From the NCBI GenBank assembly GCA_020632715.1, contig JACKFA010000003.1:620001-684000 (forward strand): DNA of 64,000 nucleotides, written 5' to 3'. Shown piece after piece: positions 1 to 11,118 of this stretch. Position 1 is the stretch's first letter. Each line of letters starts with the position of its first letter. The translations under genes and the position numbers were made by a program. Below the pieces are notes generated by a model. The model ran no database searches. It was given only the letters and a program-made list of their open reading frames with translations, and was not told the origin of the DNA. This DNA comes from Deltaproteobacteria bacterium. Lineage in GTDB: Bacteria > Myxococcota_A > UBA9042 > PHBI01.

Positions 1-1475
1 GCGAGCCCGCCGGGCCCGAGCGTCAGGCCGCCGCCCGGGTGCGTCGCGCCGCCACCGACGTAGAGCCCCGCGATGGGGGTCCGGTGGGCGCCGCAGTGGA
101 CGCTCGGCCGCAGGAAGAGGAGCTGGTCGGGCGCGTGCTCCCCGTGGAGGACGTGGCCGCCGGTCACGCCGTAGCGCTCGGCGATGTCGGGCGGGGCAAG
201 CACCTCCATGTGGGCGACGCGGTCGCGCACCGTCGGGCAGTGGCGCGAGAGGACGTCGAGCGCGGCGCGGCCGAAGCGCTGCCGGGCGTCGTCGGTCCAG
301 CCGCCGGCGAGATCGTAGGACGCGGCGTGGGCGACGATCGAGGCGACCGCGTGCCCCGGGGCCGTCGCCATGTCCTCGCGGACGACCACGTCGAGCGCCG
401 GCGCCTCGGCGGCCGCGCGGTACTTCGCCGCGTCGAAGGCGCGCTCGACGTCGTCGAGGCTCGGCGTCGCCCGGAGCGCTGTGATCCGGTTCCCGGCGGC
501 GTCCTCGAGCGGCCCCGTGAGCGCGAGGTGCACCTTCACGGTGGTCCCGCGCATCCGGTAGCGCTTCGCGTCCTCGACGAGCCCGAGCGGGAGGTCCGTC
601 GGCCCCGAGAGGCAGAGGAAGGTCGACCTCGGGTCGAGCGTCGAGAGCACGGCGTCGGCCGTGACCTTCTCGCCCGAGGCGAGCTCGACGCCCGAGACGC
701 GCGCGCCATCGGACAGGATCCGCGTGACGCGGGCCCCCGTGTGGAGGTGCGCGCCGTGGGCCTTCGCCGCGGCCACCACGGCCTTGACGAGCGCCGGCGC
801 GCCCCCGACGACCGCGGGCCCCGAGAGCGCCGCCCGGACGAGCGCCGTCGTCGCCGTGTGGGCCGACCACGGGCCCGTGAACGAGCCCTCGACCGCCGGC
901 AGCGAGAGCGCCGCCGCGAGCGGCTCCGAGAGCCCGAGGCTGCGCGTCCAGTCGGCGACGCACATCGGCGCCACCTGCATCAGCTCGAGCATCGTCGCCG
1001 CGCCCAAGCGGCGCACGGCGAGCCCCGTCTTCAGGAGCGAGAGCAGGCTCGCCCGCGGGTCGAGCGGCGCCTGGTCCATGATCCTCGCGAGCACGGGCCG
1101 CACGGCGTCGACGAGCGCCGTGTAGCGCCGCACCCCGTCCGCGTCGCCGGGGCCGACGTCGCCGCTGACCTCGGCCCCGCGGAGCGTGATGGCGCCCCGC
1201 TCCGTCGGGATCGTGACGGCCGCTGGCGACGCCTCGCGCTGGAGCCCGTGCTGCGCGAGCCCGAGGGCGTCGGCGACCCACGGCCGGACCATCGCCGTGT
1301 CGTGGAGGAGCCCGGGGGCCGTGTACCCGTCGGCGAACGGCACCCCCGCGGCGAGCCCGCCGAGCGCGTCGCGCGCCTCGTAGACGTGCACCTCGCGCCC
1401 GGCCTTGGCGAGGAGCCCGGCCGCCGCGAGCCCGTTGAGCCCGCCCCCGATGACGATGACCTTGGCGCCGCTCAT
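1..1475 (-). CDS. PYROXD2/phytoene-desaturase-like FAD-dependent oxidoreductase, partial (C-terminus beyond window)
   Basis: Predicted flavoprotein of the phytoene desaturase/PYROXD2 superfamily; the substrate cannot be read from sequence. The reading frame is open from an ATG at 1475 to the left edge (about 491 codons), so the C-terminus is missing. The N-terminus shows the FAD dinucleotide-binding Rossmann motif (VIVIGGGLNGLAAAGLLAKAG) followed by an acidic E and a GG pair (YEARDALGG). Near the edge the HPGGG motif of the family's C-terminal FAD-binding segment is visible. The ATG overlaps the stop of the upstream flavoprotein gene as ATGA, so the two are probably translationally coupled. 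It is a paralogue of that neighbour. Last gene of a three-gene operon starting with a GcvT-fold protein, which suggests oxidation linked to folate-dependent one-carbon transfer (inference). Confidence 0.85.
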   Translation of the reverse strand, partial: MSGAKVIVIGGGLNGLAAAGLLAKAGREVHVYEARDALGGLAAGVPFADGYTAPGLLHDTAMVRPWVADALGLAQHGLQREASPAAVTIPTERGAITLRGAEVSGDVGPGDADGVRRYTALVDAVRPVLARIMDQAPLDPRASLLSLLKTGLAVRRLGAATMLELMQVAPMCVADWTRSLGLSEPLAAALSLPAVEGSFTGPWSAHTATTALVRAALSGPAVVGGAPALVKAVVAAAKAHGAHLHTGARVTRILSDGARVSGVELASGEKVTADAVLSTLDPRSTFLCLSGPTDLPLGLVEDAKRYRMRGTTVKVHLALTGPLEDAAGNRITALRATPSLDDVERAFDAAKYRAAAEAPALDVVVREDMATAPGHAVASIVAHAASYDLAGGWTDDARQRFGRAALDVLSRHCPTVRDRVAHMEVLAPPDIAERYGVTGGHVLHGEHAPDQLLFLRPSVHCGAHRTPIAGLYVGGGATHPGGGLTLGPGGL

Positions 1476-3085
1476 ACCGCGCGCTCCTTCAGCATCCGCT
1501 CCGCCGCGAGCTTCCCGGGGGCGCCCATGATGCCGCCGCCCGGGTGCGTCCCGCTCCCGCACATCCAGAGCCCGCGCACGGGCGTCCGGTAGCGCGCCCA
1601 GCCGGGCGCCGGGCGCAGGAAGAAGAGCTGCTCGAGCGAGAGCTCGCCGTGGAAGATGTTCCCCTCGGTGAGCCCGAAGTCCTTCTCGAGGTCCCACGGG
1701 GTCAGGACCTGCCGATACAGGATCGACTCCTTCAGGCCGGGCGCGTACTCGGCGAGCGTGTCGACGACGGCGTCGCCGAAGGCGTCGCGCTGGTTCGGCC
1801 AGTCCGCGGCACCCTCCTTCAGGTGGTAGGGCGCGTACTGCACGAAGATGCTCATCACGTGCTTGCCCGGCGGCGCGACCGTCGGGTCCGTGAGCGACGG
1901 GATGACCACGTTCAGGTAGGGGCGCCGCGAGAAGGCGCCGTACTTCGCCTCGTCGTAGGCGCGCTCGAGGTAGTCGATGCTCGGCGCGATGGCGATGTCG
2001 CCCTTGATGTGGAGCCCGTTCCCGGGGCGGCACGTGAACTCGGGGAGCCGGTCGAGCGCGAGGTTCACCTTCCCGGAGCTGCCGCGGAGCTTGTAGCGGT
2101 CGAGGTGCGAGACGAGCTCCCCCGGGAGGTGCTCCTTCCCGACGAGCCCGAAGAAGGTGAGGCGCGGGTCGACCCCGGAGATGACGGCCTTCGCGTCGAG
2201 CTCGCGCCCGTCGGTCAAGACGACGCCGGTCGCGCGCCCGTCCTTGACCTTCACGCGCTCGACGCCGGCGTTCACCTCGATGTCCGCGCCGTACGCCTCC
2301 GCGGCGCGCGCGATCGAGAGCGAGATCTGGCCGGTGCCGCCGCGCGAGAAGCCCCAGGCGCGGAAGGCGCCGTCGATCTCGCCCATGTAGTGGTGGAGGA
2401 GCACGTACGCCGTGCCCGGCGAGCGCACGCCGAGGTACGTCCCGATGATGCCGGAGACCGCCATCGGCGCCTTCAGCACGTCCGACTCGAACCACTCGTC
2501 GAGGAAGTCCGCCGACGACATGGTCATCATCTTCACGAAGCGCACGAGCTCGGTCTCGGAGAGGCCGCGCACGAGGTCGCCGAGCTTCTTCAGCTTCAGG
2601 AGCTCGCGCGGGTCGAACGAGGTCGGGTCCGGCGGCGGGTCGTCGATGATGGGCTTCACGAGCCGCCCCATGCGGCCCATGGCGCGCCCGAACTGCGGGT
2701 AGACGTCGGCGTCCTTCTTCGAGAGGCGCGCGATCTCGGCGCGCGTCTTCGCGGCGTCCGGCCAGCGCACGAGGCCCGGCCCCTCGAGCTGCGGCGTGAA
2801 CGCGCACTCGAGCGGCAGGATCTCGAGCCCGTGCTTCGGGAGCTCGAGGTCGCGGATGATCTGCGGACGCAGGAGGCTCACGACGTAGCTGCACACCGAG
2901 AAGGTGAAGCCCGGGTAGACCTCCTCCGAGACGGCCGCCCCGCCGAGGACGTGGCGCCGCTCGAGCACCTTGACGCGCCGCCCCGCCTTCGCGAGGTAGG
3001 CGGCGCACGCGAGGCCGTTGTGCCCGCCGCCGATGATGATGGCGTCCCAGCGGCCGCCATTCCGTTCCGTGTTGGTGACGCTCAC
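1472..3085 (-). CDS. PYROXD2/phytoene-desaturase-like NAD(P)/FAD-dependent oxidoreductase
   Basis: Predicted 537-residue FAD-dependent oxidoreductase, a usual length for PYROXD2-like proteins. Residues about 15-45 carry the FAD-binding GGGHNGLACAAYLAKAG motif and the downstream ER-x4-GGAA segment. The C-terminal part has the GSGTHPGGGIMGAPG flavin-binding signature. No signal peptide or membrane helix is seen. I chose the GTG at 3085 because it overlaps the stop of the upstream GcvT-like gene as GTGA and leaves a short lead before the Rossmann fold. Its own stop overlaps the next gene as ATGA. The substrate is unknown; carotenoid desaturation is possible, but the GcvT partner and absence of phytoene synthase argue against simply naming it crtI. 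Confidence 0.9.
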   Translation of the reverse strand: MSVTNTERNGGRWDAIIIGGGHNGLACAAYLAKAGRRVKVLERRHVLGGAAVSEEVYPGFTFSVCSYVVSLLRPQIIRDLELPKHGLEILPLECAFTPQLEGPGLVRWPDAAKTRAEIARLSKKDADVYPQFGRAMGRMGRLVKPIIDDPPPDPTSFDPRELLKLKKLGDLVRGLSETELVRFVKMMTMSSADFLDEWFESDVLKAPMAVSGIIGTYLGVRSPGTAYVLLHHYMGEIDGAFRAWGFSRGGTGQISLSIARAAEAYGADIEVNAGVERVKVKDGRATGVVLTDGRELDAKAVISGVDPRLTFFGLVGKEHLPGELVSHLDRYKLRGSSGKVNLALDRLPEFTCRPGNGLHIKGDIAIAPSIDYLERAYDEAKYGAFSRRPYLNVVIPSLTDPTVAPPGKHVMSIFVQYAPYHLKEGAADWPNQRDAFGDAVVDTLAEYAPGLKESILYRQVLTPWDLEKDFGLTEGNIFHGELSLEQLFFLRPAPGWARYRTPVRGLWMCGSGTHPGGGIMGAPGKLAAERMLKERAV

Positions 3086-4275
3086 GCGCGCTTCCTGGGC
3101 GGGTCGAAGAAGGGGAGGGCGGAGACGGTCGCCGGCACGCGGCACCGCTCCCACTCGACGGTGACCTCGAAGTCGACGACCGTCCCGACCGCGGCGAACT
3201 CCGCCTCGACCGAGGCGAGCGCGAGGTTCCGCTTGAGCGTCGGCGACCAGGCGCCGCTCGTCGCGCGGCCGATCTGGCGCATCCCGCGGTAGATGGGGAC
3301 CGGCGTCCGCCACGCCGCGAGCGGGAGGTGCGGCGGGAGGTCGTGCGCCGCGTAGAGGCGCTCGAGCGGCTCCCAGGCGATGTCGAGCCCGACGAAGGCC
3401 CAGGCGGGGCCGCGCGCCTTCTCGGCGCGGAGCGCGCGCTGCCCGATGAAGGGCGCGCGGTCGAGCTTCACCGTCCAGCCGAGGTTGAGCTCGTACGGCG
3501 ACGAGAGGTGCGAGGGGATGAGGGCGTCGGAGGCCGCGGTGTAGTCGCAGCCCTGGAGGATGAAGCCCGCCTCGACGCGGGAGATGTCGAGCGCGTCGAG
3601 CCCGATGGGGTGGATGCCGTGGGCGGCGCCCACATGCATGAGCAGGTCCCAGAGGCGGAGCGCGTGCACGGGCTCCACCCAGATCTCGTAGCCGAGGTCG
3701 CCCGTGTAGCCCGTGCGCGTGATGAGCGCCGTGAAGGCGCCACCGTCGAAGCGGGCCTCGGTGAGCCCGAAGAAGCCGAGCGCGCCCATGTCGGCGTCGC
3801 ACGCGTCGGCGAGGATGGCCTTCGACGTCGGGCCCTGGAGGGCGAGGGCGGCGAGGTCGGCCGAGACGTCCGCGACGGTGACGTCGAAGCGGTCGGCGTG
3901 GCGGAGGAACCACCAGAGCGCCGGGGACGCGGCCGTCAGGCGGAAGCGCTGCTTGTCGAGGCGCCAGCAGGTGCCGTCGTCGAGGACCTTGCCGTCGTCG
4001 TCGCACCAGCAGACGTAGGTCACGCGGCCGCGCTTGAGCGCGCTCACGGGCTTCGCGAGGACCCAGTCGAGGAACGCGCCGGCGCCGGGGCCGCTCACGT
4101 CGTACTTGTAGAGGGGGGAGACGTCGAGGAGCCCGGCGGCGTGGCGGATCGCGTTGTACTCGCGCTCCGGGCTCTCGTCGTAGTGGCAGACGGCGTAGTA
4201 GCCGCCCCAGTGCTTCCAGGCGTAGCTCGTGCACAGGGCGGCCGTGCGCTCGTGGAACGGTGTCGGCTGCGGCAT
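3082..4275 (-). CDS. GcvT-fold aminomethyltransferase/demethylase family protein
   Basis: A 397-residue protein of the folate-binding GcvT family (glycine cleavage T-protein, DMSP demethylase DmdA, sarcosine oxidase-like). These take a one-carbon unit from a substrate onto tetrahydrofolate. Family signs are the D-V-S-P-L-Y-K-Y segment near residue 50, the RGRVTYVCWCDDDGKVLDDG block, GYTGDLGYEIWV in the middle, and a C-terminal barrel domain ending in the SALPFFDPPRKR region. No gcvH or gcvP lies nearby; instead two flavoproteins overlap it downstream by 4 bp each. A role in demethylating some methylated compound, with the flavoproteins acting on the same substrate, is an inference. ATG at 4275 lies 6 nt from a promoter-like -10, so the mRNA may be leaderless. 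Confidence 0.88.
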   Translation of the reverse strand: MPQPTPFHERTAALCTSYAWKHWGGYYAVCHYDESPEREYNAIRHAAGLLDVSPLYKYDVSGPGAGAFLDWVLAKPVSALKRGRVTYVCWCDDDGKVLDDGTCWRLDKQRFRLTAASPALWWFLRHADRFDVTVADVSADLAALALQGPTSKAILADACDADMGALGFFGLTEARFDGGAFTALITRTGYTGDLGYEIWVEPVHALRLWDLLMHVGAAHGIHPIGLDALDISRVEAGFILQGCDYTAASDALIPSHLSSPYELNLGWTVKLDRAPFIGQRALRAEKARGPAWAFVGLDIAWEPLERLYAAHDLPPHLPLAAWRTPVPIYRGMRQIGRATSGAWSPTLKRNLALASVEAEFAAVGTVVDFEVTVEWERCRVPATVSALPFFDPPRKRA

Positions 4276-4281
4276 GCGGCG

Positions 4282-4310
4282 AGACTCGCCCGGGCGTGCC
4301 CGATCGTCAA
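4282..4310 (-). promoter_or_regulatory. Predicted housekeeping promoter of the GcvT/flavoprotein operon
   Basis: On the minus strand a -35 box TTGACG (4310-4305) is followed by a 17-nt spacer and a weak -10 box GAGTCT (4287-4282). Only 6 nt separate the -10 from the ATG at 4275, which would place transcription start at or next to the start codon. The -35 box and spacing are good; the -10 is poor. Confidence 0.35.
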
Positions 4311-4374
4311 CGCGCTCGTGCGCGCCCGCGCGCGCCGCGGGAATGGACCGGCGGTGCGGCGCGCTGAGCCCTCC

Positions 4375-5178
4375 ATGGGGAAGCGGACACGGGCGTGGCT
4401 CGCGGCGTGGACGGTCGCTTCAGCGCTGGCGGCGACGGCGGCGCCCGGGTCCGCGCGCGCGGCGGCGCCGAGGACCGGCTCGATCGGGAGCCCGAGCCGC
4501 GGCTCGCTCGTCGGCGGCGTGGCGCTCGCCGAGGAGGGCGCCGACCACTACCTGCTCTACCCCGACCGCTGCTTCCCGCCCGACGCGCCTGGAGCTCTGC
4601 CGCAGCGCAGCAATTTCTACGGCCACCCGAGCCTCGTGCGCGTCATCCTGGCGGCGACGGCGGCCTACCGCAGCGCACACCCGGACGCCCCGCGGATCGC
4701 CGTCGGAGATCTCAGCCACGAGACCGGCGGGCTCATCCCGCGCCACCTCTCGCACCAGAGCGGGCGCGACGCCGACCTCTACTTCCCCCAGCGCGGCGCG
4801 GACCCGCGGCACCCCGTGCCGGTCTGCGAGGAGACGCCGCCGCGCTACGAGCTCCCCGACGCGAGCGGCGTCTTCGCCGTGCCGCCGACCTTCGAGCGCG
4901 CGTGGGCCTGGTCCCTCGCGAGCGCGCTCGCCGCGGAGCGCGACGTCCAGGTGATCTTCGTGGGCGCCCTCATCAAGCGGGAGCTCGCGGCCTGGGCCAA
5001 GGCGAACGGCGTCCCGGCGAAGGAGCGGGCGCGCACGCTCGGGAAGCTCTACGTCGCGCGGTGTCGCGCCCCGAAGGGGGTGACGCTCCCCTTCTACGGC
5101 AACAACTACTGCCCCCACGACGACCACTTCCACGTGCGCCTCCGCTGCCCGCGCGACAGCCGCGGGTGCGTGCCGTGA
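4375..5178 (+). CDS. Penicillin-insensitive murein endopeptidase (MepA-like, M74 family)
   Basis: A 267-residue secreted protein resembling MepA/LAS metallopeptidases, which cut D-alanyl-meso-diaminopimelate cross-links in peptidoglycan. An N-terminal signal peptide (basic start, then an Ala-rich hydrophobic run ending near ARAA) precedes the enzyme domain. The zinc-site motifs are visible: H-x-SGRDAD-LYF near residue 130 and the C-terminal CPHDDHFHVRLRC. The ATG at 4375 was chosen because translation from it begins directly with the signal peptide. It is divergent from the GcvT operon across 99 bp. A second member, with LysM repeats, occurs at 47103-48389. Confidence 0.85.
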   Translation: MGKRTRAWLAAWTVASALAATAAPGSARAAAPRTGSIGSPSRGSLVGGVALAEEGADHYLLYPDRCFPPDAPGALPQRSNFYGHPSLVRVILAATAAYRSAHPDAPRIAVGDLSHETGGLIPRHLSHQSGRDADLYFPQRGADPRHPVPVCEETPPRYELPDASGVFAVPPTFERAWAWSLASALAAERDVQVIFVGALIKRELAAWAKANGVPAKERARTLGKLYVARCRAPKGVTLPFYGNNYCPHDDHFHVRLRCPRDSRGCVP

Positions 5179-5231
5179 CGGGCCCCGCGCGCGCGATGGA
5201 CGCGCGCCGTACCTCGCGCTAAGCCTCGCGC

Positions 5232-6977
5232 GTGGCCCCCGCTCGCCCCACCATCCGCGACCTCCGGGAGGCGCGTCAGATCGCGCAAGGGCTCGGCACG
5301 GCGCCCGTGACCGGGACGCTCGCGCAGTCGCTGCGCTGGCTCGCCGAGGCGGCTCCCCTCGGGGCCGTCGGGAGGAAGGCGCTCGGGCGCCTCGCGAGCG
5401 AGGGCTACTGCCAGACCGTCGGCCAGCTCCTCGCGAGCGACATCGTCTCCGCCTGGCTCGAGCGCGAGCTGCCCGCCTCCGAGCTCGGCGTCCTCGGGCG
5501 CTTCCTCGCCGAGCGCCTCGAGGCCGACCGCGTCGGCGCCGGCGCCCCTGAGCCGGACGCGCTCCGCCTCGACATGACGCGCGCGGAGCTCTTCGCCTGG
5601 GCCCGGCCGCGCGGCGTCGCGGGCTGGCTCGACGTGCCGGTCGCGACGCTCGCGCGCTACCTCCCGCCCGACACGCCGACCCGACCGGGCGCGGTCCTCG
5701 CCGACATCCTGAGCCCGCCCCGCGCCGGTTGGCACGCCGACCCCTGGCCGCCGGCCGTCCGGAGCGCGGCGCTCGCGCTGCTTTCGCGCTTCGGCGCCGG
5801 GGCGGAGGTCGCGTACGCGGAGGAGACCGTCGCCCTCGGCGCGCGGCGGCCCCCCGACGACCCCGCGGCGGCCGACGTCTGGGGGCGCCTCACGGCGCTG
5901 CGCGCGGAGCTCCGGGAGCGCTCGGCGCCCCGAACGCGCGCGCAGCGCGAGCTCGCGGCGGTGCACATGGACGAGGACGGCGGCGGGCTCTCCTACAGCG
6001 AGCCCGTCGTGCCGCTCTGCGGCGGCGCGCGCGACCGCGCCACGTCGACGGTCCTGCCCGGCCTCCCGGGAGGCGCCGCGGCCGTGCGCTGCGACTGCCC
6101 GCGGCCGCGCCGCGGCGGGTGCGCCCACGGTCTGGCCGCCGTGGACTGGGTGCTCGACCGCCTCGACGCCACGGCACCCGCGGGCGGCCGCGACGCGCGC
6201 GCGATCGCCTCCTTCCTGGACCAGGGGACGCGCGCGCCCTGGCAGCGCACGCTCGACGCGCTCGCGCAGGCGCTCCGCGCCGACACGGGCGGGCTCCCGT
6301 TCGAGGCCGCGGAGGAGGCGCTCGGCTGGGAGATCGAGCCCGGCGCGAACCCGCGCGTCCGCGCCGTGGCGGTGCGCGCCAAGCGCCGCGGCGAGGGCTA
6401 CGTCCGGCGGCGCCTCGACGAGGGCGCCGTCGCCCGCGCGGCGGCCGCCCTCGACGGCGACGACCGCCTCCTCGCCGAGCTCGCGCCGCTCGTGGCACCA
6501 CGGGGCGCGCCTCCGGCGCCGGGGCCGGCGGCCGCGGTCTTCCGCGCGCTCTCCCGCCACCCGCGCGCCTTCCTCGCCGGCCAGGACGCGCCGGTCAGCG
6601 TGCGCTGCGCGACCCTCGGCCTCACGTTCGACGCCACGCCGGCCGGGGTGCGCGTCACGGCCCACGCCGGATCCTTCTCCTTCGGCGTGCTCGACGCCCT
6701 GGACCTCGTCGGCGACGCGCTCGTCCACGTGGTGCCCGAGGCGGAGGGCGCCGGCGCCCTGGCGATCGTCGTGCCTCGCGCCCTCCGGGACGCGCTCGAC
6801 GAGCTCATCGCGCCGGTCCGAGGGCTCCTCCCGCCGGAGGCCGCGGACGCCGTGCGCGCGCTCGCCCCGTCGCTCGCGCGGGTCGTGCCGGTCGCGCTCG
6901 GCGCGTCGATCGGCGGCCGCGCGCTCGAGGTCGCCCGCGGCTGCGCGTGCGCCTCGACCTCGCGGGCGGCGCGCTGA
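5232..6977 (+). CDS. SWIM zinc-finger N-terminal half of an SNF2 helicase (frame broken near 6940)
   Basis: This 581-residue frame is the amino-terminal part of a SWIM/SNF2-type helicase. A SWIM zinc finger (CDC, seven residues, then CAH) sits near residues 283-300. It starts at a GTG. From about 6940 the frame becomes nonsense-like (CACASTSRAAR, then stop), while sensible protein (LRVRLDLAGGALTVAVAARYLP) continues in another frame at 6941-7006, and from about 7010 a third frame leads into the helicase half. Two single-base losses would explain both shifts. With the next entry the total is about 1,270 residues, a normal size for these proteins. It may be a pseudogene or carry consensus errors in GC-rich DNA. 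Confidence 0.75.
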   Translation: MAPARPTIRDLREARQIAQGLGTAPVTGTLAQSLRWLAEAAPLGAVGRKALGRLASEGYCQTVGQLLASDIVSAWLERELPASELGVLGRFLAERLEADRVGAGAPEPDALRLDMTRAELFAWARPRGVAGWLDVPVATLARYLPPDTPTRPGAVLADILSPPRAGWHADPWPPAVRSAALALLSRFGAGAEVAYAEETVALGARRPPDDPAAADVWGRLTALRAELRERSAPRTRAQRELAAVHMDEDGGGLSYSEPVVPLCGGARDRATSTVLPGLPGGAAAVRCDCPRPRRGGCAHGLAAVDWVLDRLDATAPAGGRDARAIASFLDQGTRAPWQRTLDALAQALRADTGGLPFEAAEEALGWEIEPGANPRVRAVAVRAKRRGEGYVRRRLDEGAVARAAAALDGDDRLLAELAPLVAPRGAPPAPGPAAAVFRALSRHPRAFLAGQDAPVSVRCATLGLTFDATPAGVRVTAHAGSFSFGVLDALDLVGDALVHVVPEAEGAGALAIVVPRALRDALDELIAPVRGLLPPEAADAVRALAPSLARVVPVALGASIGGRALEVARGCACASTSRAAR

Positions 6978-7071
6978 CGGTGGCGGTCGCCGCGCGCTAC
7001 CTGCCGACGCCGAGCCCGCGCCGGCCGGGGAGGGGGCGCCGGTCGTCTACGGTCGCGACGGGGACGAGACG

Positions 7072-9059
<1,988 letters not shown>

Positions 9060-9063
<4 letters not shown>

Positions 9064-9503
9064 GCGTCATCATCCGGCCGGCGCGCCAGGGCGAGCTCGC
9101 GGCCATCGTGGCCGTGGACGCGCGCGCCTACGGGAGCGCGGGCTACGGGCCCTACGTCGTGCGGCAGCTCTTCGACCTCTGTCCCGAGGCGCTCGTCGTC
9201 GCGATCGAGAGCGGCGAGATCGTCGGCTACTGCGCCTGCGCGGTCGCGAGCGACGGCGTCGGCTGGATCCTCTCGCTCGGCACGGCCCCGGAGGCGCGGG
9301 GCCGCGGCCTCGGGCGCGCGCTCACGGCCGCGGCGGTGAAGGCCCTCGAGCCGCTCGCGCCGGCCGGGCTCCGGCTCACGGTCGCCCCCGACAACGCCCA
9401 CGCGCGCAGGATCTACGACGCCCTCGGCTTCACGGTCGAGCACCTCGAGCCCGACTACTACGGCCCGGGGAAGGACCGGCTCGTCATGGTGAGGCGGGGA
9501 TAG
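9060..9503 (+). CDS. GNAT-family N-acetyltransferase (RimI-like)
   Basis: A 147-residue acetyl-CoA-dependent N-acetyltransferase filling the whole GNAT fold. The acetyl-CoA pyrophosphate-binding motif A is clear (LGTAPEARGRGLGRALTAAA, the R/QxxGxG/A class). The C-terminal N-x-x-A-R-R-I-Y-x-x-L-G-F signature (DNAHARRIYDALGF) is typical of RimI-like enzymes acting on protein N-termini, but the substrate here is not known. The ATG overlaps the helicase stop as ATGA, so translation is probably coupled. It converges with ilvA with only 9 bp between stops. Confidence 0.85.
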
Positions 9504-9512
9504 GACGACCGC

Positions 9513-11030
9513 TCAGACCGGCCCGAGGAAGAGGCGGTACGCCGGCTCGTCGGTCTCCTCCCAGAAGGGGTAGCCGATGTCGGCGAGGGCCGCGTCCCAG
9601 GCGGCGCTCTCGTCCGGCGGGACCTGCATCCCGACGACCACGCGCCCGAACGCGGCGCCGTCGTTCCGGTAATGGAACATCGAGATGTTCCAGCCCGCCG
9701 AGAGCCGCTCGAGGAAGCGCATGAGCGCGCCCGGGCGCTCCGGGAACTCGAACCGGTAGACCCGCTCGTGGACGGCCGCCGCCGAGCGCCCGCCGACCAT
9801 GTGGCGGATGTGGAGCTTCGCGAGCTCGCTCTCCGTGAGGTCGGCGACCGCGTAGCCATCGGCCCCGAGGCTCGCGGCGAGCTCGCGCCGCTCGGCGCCG
9901 CCGCGCGACAACGTGACGCCGACATAGATGTGCGCTGCGTCCGCGTCGTGGATCCGGTAGTTGAACTCGGTGATGTTCCGCCGCCCGATGGCCTCGCAGA
10001 AGCGCCGGAAGGCGCCCGGCCGCTCGGGGATCGTCACCGCGAGGATGGCCTCGCGCTCCTCGCCGATCTCGGCGCGCTCCGAGATGTGGCGGAGGCGGTC
10101 GAAGTTCACGTTGGCGCCGCTGTCGATGGCGACGAAGCGCCGGCCCGTGACGCCGGTCTCCTCGACGAAGCGCTTGAGCCCCGCCACGGCCAGGGCGCCG
10201 GCGGGCTCGGCGATGGAGCGCGTGTCGTCGAAGAGGTCGCGCACGGCCGCGCAGATCTGGTCGGTCGTGACGGTCACCACGCGGTCGACGTGCTCGCGCG
10301 CGATGCGCCACGGCGCGTCGCCGACCCGCGCCACCGCGACGCCGTCGGCGAAGATCCCGACCGTCGGGAGCGTCACCTGCCGCTTCGCCGCGAGCGCCGC
10401 CGCGAGGCACGCCGCGTCCTCCGGCTCGACCCCGATGATCGCCGTCTCGGGCGCGACGTACTTCACGTACGCGGCGATGCCGGCGATGAGCCCGCCGCCG
10501 CCGACCGGCACGAAGATCGCGTCGATGGCGCCGCGGTGCTGGCGCAGGATCTCCATGCCGACCGTGCCCTGGCCGGCGATGACGTCGTCGTCGTCGTAGG
10601 GGTGCACGAACGCGAGCCCCTCGGCCGCGCCGAGCTCCTCGGCGTGGCGGCGCGCCTCGTCGAAGGTGTCGCCGTGCAGGACCACCTCGCCGCCGCGCGA
10701 GCGCACCGCGGCGACCTTGATGCTCGGCGTCGTCACCGGCATCACGATCACCGCGCGCGTCCCGAGGCGCGAGGCCGCGAGGGCGACGCCCTGCGCGTGG
10801 TTCCCGGCCGACGCCGCGATGACCCCGCGCCCGCGCCCCGACTCGCCCATCGCGACGAGCTTCGCGTAGGCGCCGCGCAGCTTGAACGAGAAGACCGGCT
10901 GCAGGTCTTCGCGCTTGAGGTAGACGTGGTTGTCGAGGCGCCGCGAGAGCACCGGCGCGTGCTCGAGGGGCGTCTCGACCGCGACGTCGTAGACCGGGGC
11001 CCGGAGGATCTTCTTGACGATGGCTTCCAC
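9513..11030 (-). CDS. ilvA: Threonine ammonia-lyase, biosynthetic
   Basis: Pyridoxal-phosphate enzyme that deaminates L-threonine to 2-oxobutanoate, the first step of isoleucine synthesis. At 505 residues it has the length of the biosynthetic enzyme with two regulatory domains. The PLP lysine is K50 in SFKLRGAY, the ASAGNHAQGVA phosphate-binding loop is present, and GGGGLIAGIA is the glycine-rich loop. The C-terminal about 180 residues hold two ACT-like repeats (each with an E-R-PGA-x-x-RF core), the site of isoleucine/valine control in this family. Starts at GTG 11030; a poor -10-like GATGGT lies 6 nt upstream. Confidence 0.95.
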   Translation of the reverse strand: MEAIVKKILRAPVYDVAVETPLEHAPVLSRRLDNHVYLKREDLQPVFSFKLRGAYAKLVAMGESGRGRGVIAASAGNHAQGVALAASRLGTRAVIVMPVTTPSIKVAAVRSRGGEVVLHGDTFDEARRHAEELGAAEGLAFVHPYDDDDVIAGQGTVGMEILRQHRGAIDAIFVPVGGGGLIAGIAAYVKYVAPETAIIGVEPEDAACLAAALAAKRQVTLPTVGIFADGVAVARVGDAPWRIAREHVDRVVTVTTDQICAAVRDLFDDTRSIAEPAGALAVAGLKRFVEETGVTGRRFVAIDSGANVNFDRLRHISERAEIGEEREAILAVTIPERPGAFRRFCEAIGRRNITEFNYRIHDADAAHIYVGVTLSRGGAERRELAASLGADGYAVADLTESELAKLHIRHMVGGRSAAAVHERVYRFEFPERPGALMRFLERLSAGWNISMFHYRNDGAAFGRVVVGMQVPPDESAAWDAALADIGYPFWEETDEPAYRLFLGPV

Positions 11031-11118
11031 GCCGCGACCATCGCACGCCCCGCGGCGGCGCGCGAGCGGCCGTGACGCGGCGCGTCATCGGGCGCCGGCG
11101 CGACGCGCGACGAGGGCC

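Noticed and set aside
39..1592. Long Arg/Pro/Ala-rich open frames on the opposite strand of real genes across the window
   Set aside because: High GC content leaves few stops in the antisense frames. These frames are rich in Arg, Pro and His, lack domains and overlap well-supported genes such as the flavoproteins and kinases.
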